Source: Gliomastix tumulicola
Taxonomy: Eukaryota > Ascomycota > Sordariomycetes > Hypocreales > Bionectriaceae
NCBI GenBank assembly: GCA_001599755.1
Contig: BCHX01000017.1
Span: forward strand, 1 to 43,669
Length of the DNA: 43,669 bases
Direction: 5' to 3'
Position numbers and translations under genes: made by a program. Position 1 is the stretch's first letter, and every line of letters starts with the position of its first letter. The notes beneath the pieces were generated by a model, which was not told the origin of the DNA, searched no databases, and was given only the letters and a program-made list of their open reading frames with translations. Below, piece after piece: positions 31,272 through 43,015 of the stretch.

Positions 31272-31899
31272 CACACATGCACGACGCCTTGGGGCAATTA
31301 TATGCCGGCGACATCGTCATCACTAGGCACAGCGCCCACTATTCGTCCTGGCCATATAGAGATTCACAATTGTTTTCGTTATAGATACCTCCTTTAGGTG
31401 GTCCATAGACGTCGATCATGGGGAGTCAGGGATGCCTAGGTAGATAGGGACAGCGTTTCAAATAGGTCTACCATATCAATGACGGACGCTTGGGAAGCGT
31501 TCGGGAGTGTAGATACCCGCTTGGCATCCTCCTAGGTATATATGGTAAAACTCATGTGTCCTTCTCTCTAACATTATCCGTCCGGATTGTACCTGATATC
31601 TACCAGTGTCCCTGCTCTTCCGGTACTCGCTCGATTGGCCCAAACGCTGGATCGATGTGGCGGCGCCACGGCTGGGTGTGGACACACACAATGATGCTGG
31701 GCTGAGCTCGGGGCCTCGCTAGAGGCGGTGCCCACGGAGTGATGACGCTGAGGACCTCTCGTGATGAGATGCTCTCTACTGGTCTCGGACGTGCCCGCTC
31801 GCGACAGCTCACTACAATGGCCTTGTCAGTCGTGCATTGTCATGTCCTAGGCAAACAGAGAGTGCATACCACAAATCTCATTAGCCCTAGAGCATTATT
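31272..31899. other. 3' region of the bZIP gene and intergenic DNA
   Basis: No gene pattern. Short frames here have no support. Confidence 0.35.
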
Positions 31900-32630
31900 A
31901 GCCAAAGAACCAAATGTAGACTGTATCCAGGTGGGTATGGACCGACAGGTACTCTTTCGAACCGATGCTAGGTGCGCATTGCTTTCGTGTCTCGATCTGC
32001 TTGCTCCTTCTGTCCGTGTTTGCGTCATCAGAAAGAATACCTGGGTAGCAACAAAGACGCGGGCATACGTGGATGAGATTGCATATCGCAAGGTGCGGCT
32101 AGTAAGTACGTACTGGAAGGTCTGAGGCAGACAAGCAAGGGCGGACAGGTGTACGCGCAGAGTCAATTGGTAGGCCGATTATCGTGGCAGGCGGAACAGG
32201 AGCAAGTGATGCAGAGGTCTCCGTCTTGCGGCGAGGGAAGAAAAGAAAGCGCGGGACGCCCCTAGTCTTAGAGGATGGGATGACGGAGAGGTAGCACAGG
32301 TATTTTGCACCACACTACTACTGGAATGATGTACCAACTTGTCGCTCTCATTTCCCAGCTCGCCTGGATACCCATGGGTACCATCGGTCCCACTATGGAG
32401 CACCGATGTGAGGAGCAACATGGCCCCTGAGTTCTTGCCATGACGGCAGGCTGACCTCTCTATCGGCGTCCGTGCAGAGCAATGATCTGTGGTCCGTCAT
32501 TTCCACCTGTCAGCCCCCACTTTGCCAATCTCTCCCGCGCACGGACGAAGAGGCGCGACAGGGCGCTGAGCGTCAAATTTTCCCAGCGGTTAGGGCCTCT
32601 CCTGGCTGTCGCCGAGCTGTGTTCGTCAGG

Positions 32631-32920
32631 AATCCACAGGTTCTGGCCCTGCGGGCGCGCACTGGACCCGACCTCGACCTCATGCACGTCTACGCCTCCG
32701 AACCAACTTGGACGCAGATGCCCCANNNNNNNNNNNNNNNNNNNNNNNNNNNNNNNNNNNNNNNNNNNNNNNNNNNNNNNNNNNNNNNNNNNNNNNNNNN
32801 NNNNNNNNNNNNNNNNNNNNNNNNNAATCCACAGGTTCTGGCCCTGCGGGCGCGCACTGGACCCGACCTCGACCTCATGCACGTCTACGCCTCCGAACCA
32901 ACTTGGACGCAGATGCCCCA
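32631..32920 (+). repeat. Identical 95-bp direct repeats flanking the gap
   Basis: 32631-32725 and 32826-32920 are the same 95 bases (starting aatccacaggttctggccct and ending gacgcagatgcccca), exactly abutting the N run on both sides. This fits two contig ends that overlap and were not merged. Confidence 0.9.
32726..32825. other. Assembly gap of 100 N
   Basis: Exactly 100 N, the conventional size for a gap of unknown length. Given the identical flanks, the true gap may be zero and the real sequence 195 bp shorter. Confidence 0.95.
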
Positions 32921-33560
32921 GCTCTCCGTATGCCTTCCATTCGCTCATCGTACGCCGCGGGGCGCCAGGGCAAACGTGCCGACCACGAACGCAAGGCAGG
33001 AGGGACTTCAAGACGACCTACAGCGATTCGCGGACAATCTCCAGAAATTCGTCCAGTCCTCCTCCGGCCCATCTCATAATCCTCCTCCCATGGACGCCTC
33101 CCAGCGTGCTGAGGCGATGCGCCACCCACCAACAGGACCCGCAGGCGCGCTGCCCATTTGACGCCCAATGATAGCAGCTCCCTACGCCGAGACAGGTTTC
33201 TCTTTCCGGCACCCAGAATGACCGACATCGCCAACCGACGACAAGTCCATACCATGGAGGAGTTGCCACGCCTCTATGGTAAATTCGGCCTTGCTTTGGG
33301 GATCGCAGAGCCTCAAGCCCCATGGACTTTTCAGCACACCCCGCATGGAGCTAATTTCCCACCAGACTTCATGATCGTGTACACCTCGTCTATCGAAGCT
33401 CCAGCCTCTCCAGCATTCAACGGCCACTTCGCCAGGGTGGGCATCTCAGCACATCAGACGTGTACGGTGGGACCACAGGATATCGCCTCCAAGTGGGCTC
33501 TGTGGCGTGGAACGTCCATGCTGCCACACATCAGAACGCCATGTCACATGATCATAAAGC

Positions 33561-34274
33561 CCTCCCGGCCGCAAGCAGAGAGGCGGGGCGAACGCCTGAC
33601 ATCGGCCATTTGTTTTGGTCCGCTATTTTGAGACCATGCAAGTGCTACTGTCCAGAGAAGCGCTTCATCTCGACCGTCCTGTGTATTGTAAGCCAGAGTA
33701 CAACCACGGTTAGGCCAACCGCGGCAATACTTGGGCACGTCCACCTCGAGATGCTAACCCTTGGCGTCCATTTCTGGAGCATCAAGTTCCAGCCTAACCA
33801 AGCCACATTGCTTGGAGTAGATCCAAACACGACAGCAAGCTGCTCCATCAACATTGCGAGCACTTTTTGCAGCTACGGATGCACACTCCCCCTACGTCAG
33901 TTTGACCACTTCTCACCGAAGGAGCCCTCCGCGGTCGGCCATGCGCAGTTCTGTGAGGCAGTACTGGGCATTAACCACCGGCGGGGATGTGGCCAACCTC
34001 CCGCCTGCTCTAGGCGTGATGTGAGGAGAGGAATGCGACGCTGGGCAAACGACTGGTGAAGTATCGTGTCCCACCAATTCCATCAAGCTTTGACTGGCCT
34101 TGACCAACGCCCTGGCGTCATCTTTCATCCAGTTCAGCTCGTGCTTGTCGGAAAGCGTAAGTACTTGATAGCCCATGAACCAATATATCCAACCATTTAA
34201 GACGTTGGTAACCGCGCGTCTCTCGCACCACCTGACCCAGCCGCCAACCCTTATACACCCAAGGCTAACCCAGC
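33561..34274. other. Possible decayed coding sequence, then promoter of the next gene
   Basis: Near 33665-33770 one frame reads LDRPVYCKPEYNHG, a TAG, then ANRGNTWARPPRDANPWRPF, followed by another stop, suggesting an old decayed gene or element tail. The right end has a TATA-like cttatac at 34248-34254 shortly before ATG 34275. Confidence 0.3.
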
Positions 34275-35166
34275 ATGATGACCTCTACCTCCCCCAACAG
34301 CCAGTCCTGGAGTGGTCTAGAGCACGGCTCGGAGTTTCGAATCGACCAGAATAATTCCAATGAGGATGTTGAGATCAGAGACGATGGATCGGACGATTCC
34401 CTCGAGGAGCTCTCGCGCATTGTCGAGGAAGCAAAGAGCCGCCTAGTCGACCCCGCAGGTGAGCAGGCCCGGCTACCTTATATCTTAGGCTCTGACATTC
34501 ATGTGTAACCAGATGCCGAGTCTAAAATCGAACCGGAGCAGCCCGAGAGGGATGAATCATCTTTCGTGGTCGGCACACCGACCAAAGGGGCTTCCCCAGC
34601 TTCCAGGGAAAATAGCTTATCCGTAAAAGGCCAAAGTCCGGTGACAGGGAATTCGTTGGCAGATCCAAATGGTGGTGTCTGTCCTACTAATCTCACTCGG
34701 CCACCGACTCCGCGTCTTCTCGATGGATGTTTCGCAATACGCCATAGTAACGCGACCAGATCTAAGCAAAGCGAATTGCTCAGGACTGTCCTCGACCGAG
34801 CATGCAAACAGAATATCCGGACAACGTCACGTACACCTCCAGCATCTGCTAGGTCGATGGCGCCACCGCCTGTTTTATCTAAAGTGCGGGGTGCTGGGGC
34901 TCGGGTAAGCAAGTCTGGAAGTAACAGCACATGAGGTCTGATCCCTGGCAATATGGCGGGGAAAACAAAATTTACCTCCTCACAAGCTCGATGGGACGTA
35001 TCTTGTGGGCTTATGGGAGGATGGTACTGCTTGGTATCGAGAAGGAACATCTTCGATTAGAATATGGGTCTCCGAGGCACTGGCATTTGTGATTCACGGA
35101 TCCAAAGCCATCAGGAGTGACTTCTACGTTGGCATGGCCGTCCAACAAGAAAGACTGATGAGTTGA
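34275..35166 (+). CDS. Unknown fungal protein, 251 aa, three exons, intact
   Basis: Exons 34275-34458, 34513-34904 and 34987-35166 give an uninterrupted frame. Intron 1 (54 nt) has GTGAGC, tctgac and AACCAG; intron 2 (82 nt) has GTAAGC and CACAAG. Without intron 2 the frame would stop at 34934, but the third exon is clearly protein-like. The N-terminal two thirds are acidic and Ser/Pro-rich (NNSNEDVEIRDDGSDDSLEE), then Arg-rich. The C-terminal exon reads LDGTYLVGLWEDGTAWYREG, SIRIWVSEALAFVIHGSKAI and DFYVGMAVQQERLMS, perhaps a small beta-rich domain. There is no signal peptide or membrane helix. Two tandem ATGs open the gene; I take the first. I do not recognise the family. Confidence 0.5.
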
Positions 35167-36539
35167 CAAGGACTCATGGACCCGGGACGGATGGAGAAGG
35201 CTTAGGCATTCGGGCTACTCGATACGCCGTATATGCACAACGTCTTTAAAACCATGAATTTTCCACCCTACGTGAAACCCGGTTCACAACGTAGGCAAGA
35301 TTGAGGTTTGGTTTTTGGTGCAGGTCTTCTTTTATTTGCAGTAGGGACCCGACATGCTCCTCGCTCTCGAGTTGGTGTATGTCACGGGCGTGGCCTCCAG
35401 CAAGTGCCACTCGGGGTTCTACCAATGCACGCTACGATCTTGAGGACTTTTAGGCTCATGCCTAAGTCAGCTCGCCAGAAAGGCACTGTAGGGTACCAGA
35501 CACTGGAAGCACAGAGATATCGAGTGATTGGTATTTGCCGTCCTGGTACGCCTTGCTGGGTGGGCGAGGTGTGCCCTCTTCGGTGAGACTGGCAGGCAAC
35601 CATTCTGGGCTGGTGGGCCGGGCGAGCTGGCAGTATTCCTTCCACTACTGGCCTGGACGGCGCGGTGAACGGCTGCTAACTGCTTCAAATGGCAGGCCGT
35701 GTGCGGAGCTCCATCGCCAGCCGCATGATCCATTTGTTGCCAGAGGCCGCTTCCGCCAAATTAAGCCGTTTGTTTTAACCTGGGTATAGCTGTCGGCTTT
35801 CCGTCGGATCACTCGCTTCTGCCGACACGCCCAGATTGTGCCGAACTGCAATGTGTCAAAGGTAGGCAGACTCTAACCATGATATCATAGTAGTGGTCTG
35901 CGACCCCGTCTCCCTACCTTCTTCCTCACCGACTCCCTTCGATCTGGACACCCAGGCCATACCTGCGATCCGAACATGATACCCATAGAAACCGTCCGCG
36001 GCATGACGACTGAGTCGCCTAGAACAAGCTCGATATACTGTTTGAAGGGGAAAGTATTGACTTCATGATAGAGTCAATCAGGCTTCTAACTCGATGGATG
36101 CACTATTACCGAAATCTCTGTATTTGGCGACGTCTTGCCGCTCGCCACTCGTATCTAAAAATACACAGAGAAGATATGTACGTTTCTACTATAACAGCCG
36201 CTCAAAATGAAATTTGCATGTCTAACATCCTCTATCCCCAAACGCTAACCAAAATCCTAGCAAACACACATAGTCATTGTTTAGTCGCCGGATAGCGCGC
36301 ACCGAAATTCCAATGACAGCATAGCGATGTGAATGTTCCCCCAGTTATAATAGAGCAGAAGCTAAAGGAAAAGGAACAAAGAGGGAAAGGCAACACACAA
36401 GGGAGAGGAAGACATTGGCGAGGTGACAGGTCGGGTGGGTGCTGCTATCCAACACCTGCCATGGGCAGGCAGCTAGCTCCGTTCCGCTTCTGCATAACCA
36501 ATGTCAACCTCTACCCTTGGCTGTGCTGAACGCGTAGCA
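35167..36539. other. Intergenic
   Basis: About 1.4 kb without a supported gene. A 92-residue frame at 35308-35586 has no pattern. The AT-richer 36060-36300 and A/G-rich 36350-36420 parts lie downstream of the Ca2+-ATPase. Confidence 0.35.
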
Positions 36540-39500
36540 CTAAGGCCCAGGTTCGGTCTCAGGGGCGACGATAGCAGGAATGTTGGGGTCCTTGTGGGGG
36601 TTTTGGGATTCGCCGGATCCTGGCTTCTCGTTAAAAGGTTTAGCCACGTTCTCGCCGGTCTCCTCGTCGTCGCCCTTCTTCGACTTCTTGAACAGGAGGA
36701 AGAAAGCCTTGAACAGACGACCGAAGGTGGCGTTCCAGGCCTTGCCAGCAGCGTTGTAGGCAATGACAAAGGGCTTTCCGACAACCTCGGCGATAGCAGC
36801 GAACCACTCGTCGGGGAACAGGCGGACAAGCACAGCCCAGGGAAGACAGACCAGCGCGGTGACGACGGAGATGGCCCACTGGCTACCAGTCAACCCACCG
36901 GGCACAATCTCGAAGGCACGAGAGCCAACAAAGATAATCAGCACCTGGAGGCCAACCATGAGGATGTTGATGAAGATGAAGAACTGGTTGCGGTGGACGC
37001 CCTCGAAGATGTTGAACTTGTTGTCCAGACGTCTGTTGTTGAACTCGTTGAAGATCTGCATCCAGACGAAGGTATTGAATATGATGGTGTCGAGCTGCAG
37101 CGACTCGTCCTCATTGTGCTTATCGTATCCAAAGATGGCAGGTCCGGCGAAGTACAGAACGAGCGTGACAACTAGCTGGAAGATTGACTGCCCAACAATC
37201 ATCTTCCACATGTTGGTGGTGATAAGGGGCGCCTTCTTGCCCTGGGGAGGGCGATCGAGGATCTTCTCAGTCGGGGGATCGGTGGCAAGGGCGAGAGCGG
37301 CAAAGGTGTCCATGATGAGATTGACCCAGAGGAGCTGGACCGCCTTCAGCACAGGGACCATGTCCGGGTGGTAGACAGCCGTGATGAAGGCGAGAAGAAC
37401 AGCCGTGATGTTGACAGTAATTTGGAACTAGTGGAGTGAGTGTTAGTACGGAGCTGGTCCGGTCAGATGGTACCGATTTTTCTTACCTGCAAGAACTTCT
37501 GGACGGCGTCATTGACCGCACGACCCCACTTGAGGGCCGTGATGATCGAAGCGAAGTTGTCGTCCATCAGCACAATAGCAGAAGCCTCCTTGGCAACTTC
37601 CGTGCCCGAGATTCCCATAGAGAAACCAACATCACCAGCCTTCAGAGCGGGAGCATCGTTAGTACCATCGCCAGTGACAGCAACAGTCTCACCGAGCTCC
37701 TTCAACTTGGTAACCAGGATTCGCTTGTCCTCGGGCGATGATCGGGCGAGAACCTGCAAGTTAGGCAGGATCTCCTTTAACTCGGCATCCGAAAGCTTCC
37801 TAAACTTGGGTCCCTCCATCACAATGCCACCCTCAGTGTAGATACCACATTCCTTAGCAATGGCTCGTGCAGTGATGACGTTGTCACCAGTAACCATACG
37901 AGTCTTGACACCGGCGTGCTTAGCCTTGGCAACAGCTTCGGGGACACCCGGGCGAACAGGATCCTGGATACCGACGAGGCCAAAGAACGTCAGGTCCTTG
38001 AGCAGAGAAGCAAAGTCGGCATGACCCTCCTCGACCTCGGCGTGAGCCGGGGGCCAAGACTCGAAATCCTTGTAGACGAGACCAATGGTACGCAGAGACT
38101 GGGAAGCATACTTGTCAATGGTGGTTCGGATCGACTTGCGCTCCTCGCTGCTTAGCGGTGCCTCGGTGAGGTCATCGAGATTAGCCTCGGCCGAACAGTA
38201 GTTGAGCAGGATTTCGGAGGCACCCTTGACGAGGAGGCGGTAGCCAGAACCATCCTTGAGCTTGATGCAAGCACCCATGCATTTCTTCTTTGAATCGAAA
38301 GGGAACATCTGGATGACTTCCTCGTTGGCACGGGTCTGCGCGAGCACCTGCATGCCGAGATGATCATGGGCGAGCTGGAGAAGGGCCGTTTCCGTCTTGG
38401 AACCAATGAATGTGGTCTGACCATCTTCTTCGCCTTCAAAGGCAGTCGAGTTGATAGCCACGGACTGGATGATGGCCTGCTTTGCCTGCTGCGATAGGGA
38501 TGCGGCCCACTGAGCCATGCTTGCCCCATCAGACTTCTCGGATTCAGATTTGCTGAAGTTTACGTTGCCAAAGGTACCGGCAACGACCGTCATGCGATTC
38601 GTCGTTAGAGTACCAGTCTTATCGGAGCAGATAGTAGTGGCGTTTCCCATGGTCTCGCAGGCACGCAAAACTCGCACCAAGTTGTTCTCCTTGAGCATCC
38701 TCTTCGTAGCAAACGCCAAAGCAAGAGTGACAGCCAAGGGCAGACCTTCGGGAACCGCAACGACGATGATAGTAATGGCAACGATGAGGATGTCCATGAA
38801 AGACGAGGCCTTCTGAGTCGGGGTACGGTCGTCGTCGGAGAGGCCGGCGAGGAAGCGGAACAACAGAACGAAGAAGAGGAGGCCGGCCGCGCTTGAGCCG
38901 AGCTTGGCGATAGCGAGGGCAAGACCTTCGAGCTTCTTCTGAAGAGGAGTCGACTCGACATCAGTGCGAACTGACATCATGATCTTGCCGAAAGAGCTGT
39001 TCTCGCCGACCGAAGTGGCAACGAACGTGCCCATACCCTCGAGAACCTTGGCGCCGGAGATGATGAAGGGGTCCAGTTCGGACTTGGTCTGTCCCAGTTC
39101 CAAAGCTCTCATAACCTGATCGCCACCAGTTTTCTTGAGCGCGTCAGACTCGCCAGTTGCGGACGACTCGTCGCACTTGAGGTCGTGGCCATCGATGAAG
39201 ATACCGTCGACGGGAACCAGATCACCGGGCTCGAGATGCAGAACATCGCCGACCAGGATCTCGTGGACCCCGATCATAAACGACTTCCCAGAGCGAATAA
39301 CCTTGATTTCGCGGTCCTCCTTCTTGGCGTTCAGCTTCACAAAAGCTCGCTCCTTCTGCCAATCATTGACCGACGCAACACCCGTCACAATAATAATAGC
39401 CACGCAAATAGCAACACCTTCAACCCAGTCGACAGGCATAGGCTCATCCGGCGGGTGATACACACCGAGGGTCTCGTATAGGCCCAGAGCGAGCGAAATA

Positions 39501-40138
39501 ACGGCAGCGATAGTAAGCAAAATTAGTACCTTGTCGTTGTAGGCATCCCACATCAGCCTTAAAAACGAGGTAGCTTTCTTCGGGGGCAGCACGTTGCGTC
39601 TGAACACGCGGATACGGTCAGCGAAAGGCTCCGACGATGATGACGACGGTGCCGCCGCCGGTGGCTGAGTCGATTCGCCCGTCGTAGGGCGTGCTGACAC
39701 GGCTTCGTCGAAGGATACATTGACGGGAGCGGAGGTTTCGTCTATCGAAAGTCCGGCTTGGACATTTGTTTGTAATCCCCGTTCGATGCCTCGCAGCCCG
39801 CCCAATGCTCGAAACACGGATAATGATTTCGGATTTAGGAGTTTGTTGAGCTGGCCTGGCGAGAAGGCGTAAGGATTCATCTTGACCACGAAGTCGCTTT
39901 CGGTACCCGGGTCGGGTCGCAGGGCCATCTTGGAGTCTTCCAGAACACTAGACGCCGCGCTAGAAGCCCTGCTGGGAGGCCTGCTGGCCTCTGGAGGCGT
40001 GAGGAAGGGATTCACAGCTCCGAGACTGGGCGACTGCTGCGAGCCTGCACGTGCCGCCGAATTAGGTGATAGTGACTCTCCAGGTGCCTGTTTTGATGCC
40101 ATGCTGGGCAGAAGGGCGAGGTTGTCATTGAATGCCAT
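36540..40138 (-). CDS. Plasma-membrane/vacuolar-type Ca2+-transporting P-type ATPase (type IIB), 1179 aa
   Basis: Pumps Ca2+ out of the cytosol at the cost of ATP, into the vacuole or across the plasma membrane. Exons 40138-37487 and 37427-36540 are joined by a 59-nt phase-0 intron (GTAAGA..ctaac..CCACTAG). An N-terminal Ser/Pro-rich part of about 150 residues precedes M1. Visible motifs: CDESSATGES (actuator TGES), VAVPEGLPLAVTLALAFATK (M4 Ca2+ site), ICSDKTGTLTTNRM (phosphorylated Asp), KGASEILLNYCSA (nucleotide binding), TGDGTNDAPALKAGDVGFSM (hinge) and NLIMDTFAALALATDPP (M6). The loop MVTGDNVITARAIAKECGI is also present. The C-terminal tail is acidic and Pro-rich. The intron falls just before M5. 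Length and domains fit fungal PMC1/NCA-type pumps and the gene looks fully functional. ATG 40138 lies in a duplicated 36-bp unit, so ATG 40102 is an alternative start. Confidence 0.93.
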
Positions 40139-40169
40139 GCTGGGCAGAGGGGCGAGGTTGTCAAGAGGT
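40098..40169 (-). repeat. 36-bp tandem duplication over the Ca2+-ATPase start codon
   Basis: 40098-40133 and 40134-40169 are near-identical (gccatgctgggcaga, then ggcgaggttgtca). Each carries an ATG GCA in frame, giving NDNLALLPSMA repeated at the N-terminus and two start codons 12 codons apart. Confidence 0.85.
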
Positions 40170-40844
40170 CAATGAAACCGGTTCGGGGGTAAGAGAAAGA
40201 GCTGGTAGATTGTGAGCAATGAATGAAGTGACCTAGCGTGTCTAGTGGCGAGAGAAATGAGAGCTCGAGTGGTGCGAACGGACAACTATTATAGCAAGAA
40301 GGCCGCCCATCGGAAGCGCTTTGGGGCTGTGTCGGAGGCATGGCGTGAGGAAGCCAATGAATGTCCTGCCTCATACTAGGCAGGTCGGTGATGATGCGGG
40401 TAGTGCGTACCCAGCGTTGAATCTGCCTGACGAACCGGAGCAGACCTGTGATGGCCGAACATGGAACCGAAGGGGGAGGCTTTAGCATCGCAACGGCTGG
40501 GCGAACAGCGCAGTCTCGTTCAACGCTTGTCGCATAGTTGCGAGTGAGGGGGGTTGCTGCGCCTCGTTTGTTCTGCCGGATCGGTGACCAGCACCGCTCA
40601 TCTCACGCACCGCAAGCGTCAGATAGCGCGAGGCGGCTGTGTCGCTAGAAGCACCCCCATGGTCTCGCGTCTGGTGCCCGTGGCAAGCCTACCCATGTTT
40701 ATTTAGATCAGAGCCCACCGTACCAGGAGCTAAGTGTACGCGCTAGCCCCTGCTCTTCCTGCGTCTCCTGTCTTCTGATTGGCCCGGCCGTGCGATCTGG
40801 AGCGCAGCTGAGCAGACCAGGCACGCAGAACGAAACCTAGGCGC
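40170..40844. other. Promoter and leader of the Ca2+-ATPase, then intergenic
   Basis: Minus-strand frames here lack a coding pattern and are presumed leader and promoter. No clear TATA box found. Confidence 0.35.
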
Positions 40845-41573
40845 ATGACCCACCGCTCACGCACATCAGAAGCGTGCTTGGGTCCTCGGCTTATTTTGAA
40901 GCGGAGTATTGTCTACTCCACTGATACGCCTCCCGCCGCCGACCAGGTCACTCACTGCCCGATGCGACCCGCTTGTAGACGACATCTCCTATCTGCAAAC
41001 ACTGGAAAAGAAGTCTGGCATTGTAATGCCAAATCGAGGGAGTTCTGCGGGAGACTCTTATATCAAAGAATGAGGGTGTCGCCATACAGTACAGAGGAAA
41101 AAGGAGAAGCAACACTCGTTCGGCAAGAACCTTCAGGGCACCGGAGCTGGTTACACCTCTGGTGGCGGAGCATTTCAGGATACGACAGAGTACAAGAGGT
41201 CGTAGATGTAAATAGAGGGAGGACGTGTGGCACAAACACAATACGCAGCATAGCGCTAAGTGTAACACGGAAGGCACGGGGCCTGGGTTCCTATAGGGGA
41301 GCACAGAAAGCACCACGCCAACAGCTTGCCAAGGCCGCACCAGCTCCTTCCAGCCCGAGAGATCAGAGTTTTCTCAGCTTCGATGGCTCGGGTATGTTCT
41401 CGTCTAGAAGCCACGTCAGTGGCTGTGGCTCTTTTTACATATCACTCGTGGCACAGCAGGTCTCCTCATCGTGCACCTTTTCCGTATCAGGCGCCAGGGC
41501 TGTGGCCGTTTGTAGCCGACCTTGCATACGCAACGAACCTAGGTGTGTGTCGACAACTGAACTTCGCGACTGA
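40845..41573 (+). other. 242-codon open frame of unclear status
   Basis: ATG 40845 opens the longest frame without a recognisable product in the window. It is Ser/Arg-rich with many Cys and no domain, signal or hydrophobic core. A frame on the other strand is almost as open over part of it. I do not count it as a gene. Confidence 0.18.
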
Positions 41574-42508
41574 TGTGCGCCTGCTCATTGGCTACGCTCG
41601 TCGGTTATGAGCACGTCATAAGACCCAGACAGCCCGTTGCAGCAGTATGGTGTCCTAAAGCGATGCTAGGATAGCAACACTCTCCCTACTAGGGGGCTGT
41701 TGAAGTCCTGCCCTGCAAGTCACTAGCCACGGACTCTTCTCGTCACAGTCCACAACAGGCTGACGATGTGGGCCGGCGTCTGCGAGAGCATGAGGATCAC
41801 GGGCCAGGGGAGATAAGGTGCCACGCTCCAAGCTTCGTAGAGGCCTAGCACGGGCGCTACATCCACTACTTCCACCATCCTGGGGTGGTCAGCCTGAATG
41901 AGGCGCCGTTGCTACATTAAGCGTCCTAGGACGGCCCCTTTCGGCAGTCCACCGTGTGGCGTATTCGGAGCACCCATAACCAATGAAACCGTGCTTGAGG
42001 GTGTATTTCTACTGCTGCTCATTGGCTACGAGCGTTCTGTGCGAATCGGCTGGGCAGCGTACCAGCTCCGATGGTCATGTTGCCCTGAGAATTCGTAAAC
42101 TCACCAGTATGCTAATGTGCTTCTATCAATTTCCCCACCCTTTCACCTGTCGTGTGAATTCAACAGTGTACAGATGTACTTTTCTCAGTTTTTCACGCCC
42201 TTTCATCTGTTGTGTGAGCTATTCCTGGCGACTCTCGCACACACAGTCTCTCTACAATTTCCTAAAGAAAGGTCTTCTTCATGGAAGGTAACTAAACGCT
42301 TTACCTCTCACTCTCAATACTTGAATCTCCAACAAAGGAAAGTAATGACGATGGCTCATTTGACTGAGGTGGCACCGACGTTTCGCATGGAGGGCCAAAG
42401 CCGTGCTTTCAGCCTTCCGACTCGGATTACGTGAATAATCCGACTACACAGACCAGTGCAAGTAACTGGCGGCATACGTAAGTATGCTGCAGTCCCCTTT
42501 CCGCTCTC
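41574..42508. other. Intergenic with small local repeats
   Basis: ctgctcattggctacg occurs at 41580 and 42015, and ccctttca.ctgt.gtgtga occurs at 42137 and 42200. These look like short local duplications. No gene seen. Confidence 0.35.
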
Positions 42509-43015
42509 TTGCTCCTTGTCTGCATCAAGCCTTCTACTCCTCCCAGCCCGGCCTACATCTTGATTTCTCACAAAGCATGGGCACAGGATTGTGATCTCAT
42601 GATGGGCATAATGCACGACAAGGTCCTCTCCAATCTAGCTCAGGCTTTTCGCCAGGGAACCGACCCTGCGCAACTACGAGGCTTAGCCGAGCGATGGCAC
42701 CTACTGTCATCGACTATCAAAAGCCTCGAAGCGGTTCGCGAGCTGGAGAGAAAGCTGCAAGAGCCAAACCAGTCAGCAGAATAGCGCAGGACTCTAGAAG
42801 AGGATCACCTAGCAAGCTGGGCTCGCCTCTGTGCGCTGTTCCGGGCGAGGTCACATATGATTGAGTCAATGGGGCTGCGCTAATGATTCGCAGACGATGC
42901 GCGTGCAGATATCCAAGGGAGGCTGCACGCGATGGAACGTATTGATGACATTGGTCGTCCAGTTGCACAGTTTGTGCGAGATATTCGGACTATGTTGTCG
43001 GCGAGAGGCCGGTGA
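42509..43015 (+). pseudogene. Unknown small protein gene, broken
   Basis: Coding-like reading begins by about 42560: WAQDCDLMMGIMHDKVLSNL, then QAFRQGTDPAQLRGLAERWH and a helix SLEAVRELERKLQEPNQSAE. TAG at 42782-42784 interrupts, but the same frame goes on RRTLEEDHLASWARLCALF to a GT at 42850. Intron-like sequence with gctaatg and TTCGCAG ends at 42893, and the next exon reads DARADIQGRLHAMERIDDIG then RPVAQFVRDIRTMLSARGR to TGA 43015. The splice phases differ by one, so either a frame lesion or a different donor is involved. The protein is helical and probably coiled-coil. Start codon not fixed. Unknown family. Confidence 0.4.

Larger units (their letters stand above)
31900..33560 (+). repeat. 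Dispersed element, copy C (longest, contains the assembly gap)
   Basis: Shares ordered blocks with copies A and B from ggtactctttcga (31948) to the end part agcctctccagcattcaacgg and ctcagcacatcag (33448). Between them it has a gag-like open frame: LALRARTGPDLDLMHVYASE, a Pro/Arg part, then DDLQRFADNLQKFVQSSSG, then PPPMDASQRAEAMRHPPTG. A second frame from 33256 reads MEELPRLYGKFGLALGIAEP and FMIVYTSSIEAPASPAFNGH. I see no reverse transcriptase, transposase DDE motif, LTR or terminal inverted repeat, so the class is unknown and the copy may be non-autonomous. Right boundary uncertain. Confidence 0.6.

Noticed and set aside
23290..33560. LTR retrotransposon or CRISPR-like array interpretation of the repeats
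   Set aside because: Copies are long, diverged and far apart; no terminal repeats, no regular spacers, no reverse transcriptase motif seen.
36501..39481. Several long open frames on the + strand
   Set aside because: They are antisense shadows of the Ca2+-ATPase, whose codon bias keeps other frames open.
5268..42784. Reassigned TAG codon as an explanation for the amber stops
   Set aside because: Intact genes in the window (Ca2+-ATPase, TM2 protein) use TAG as their normal terminator.
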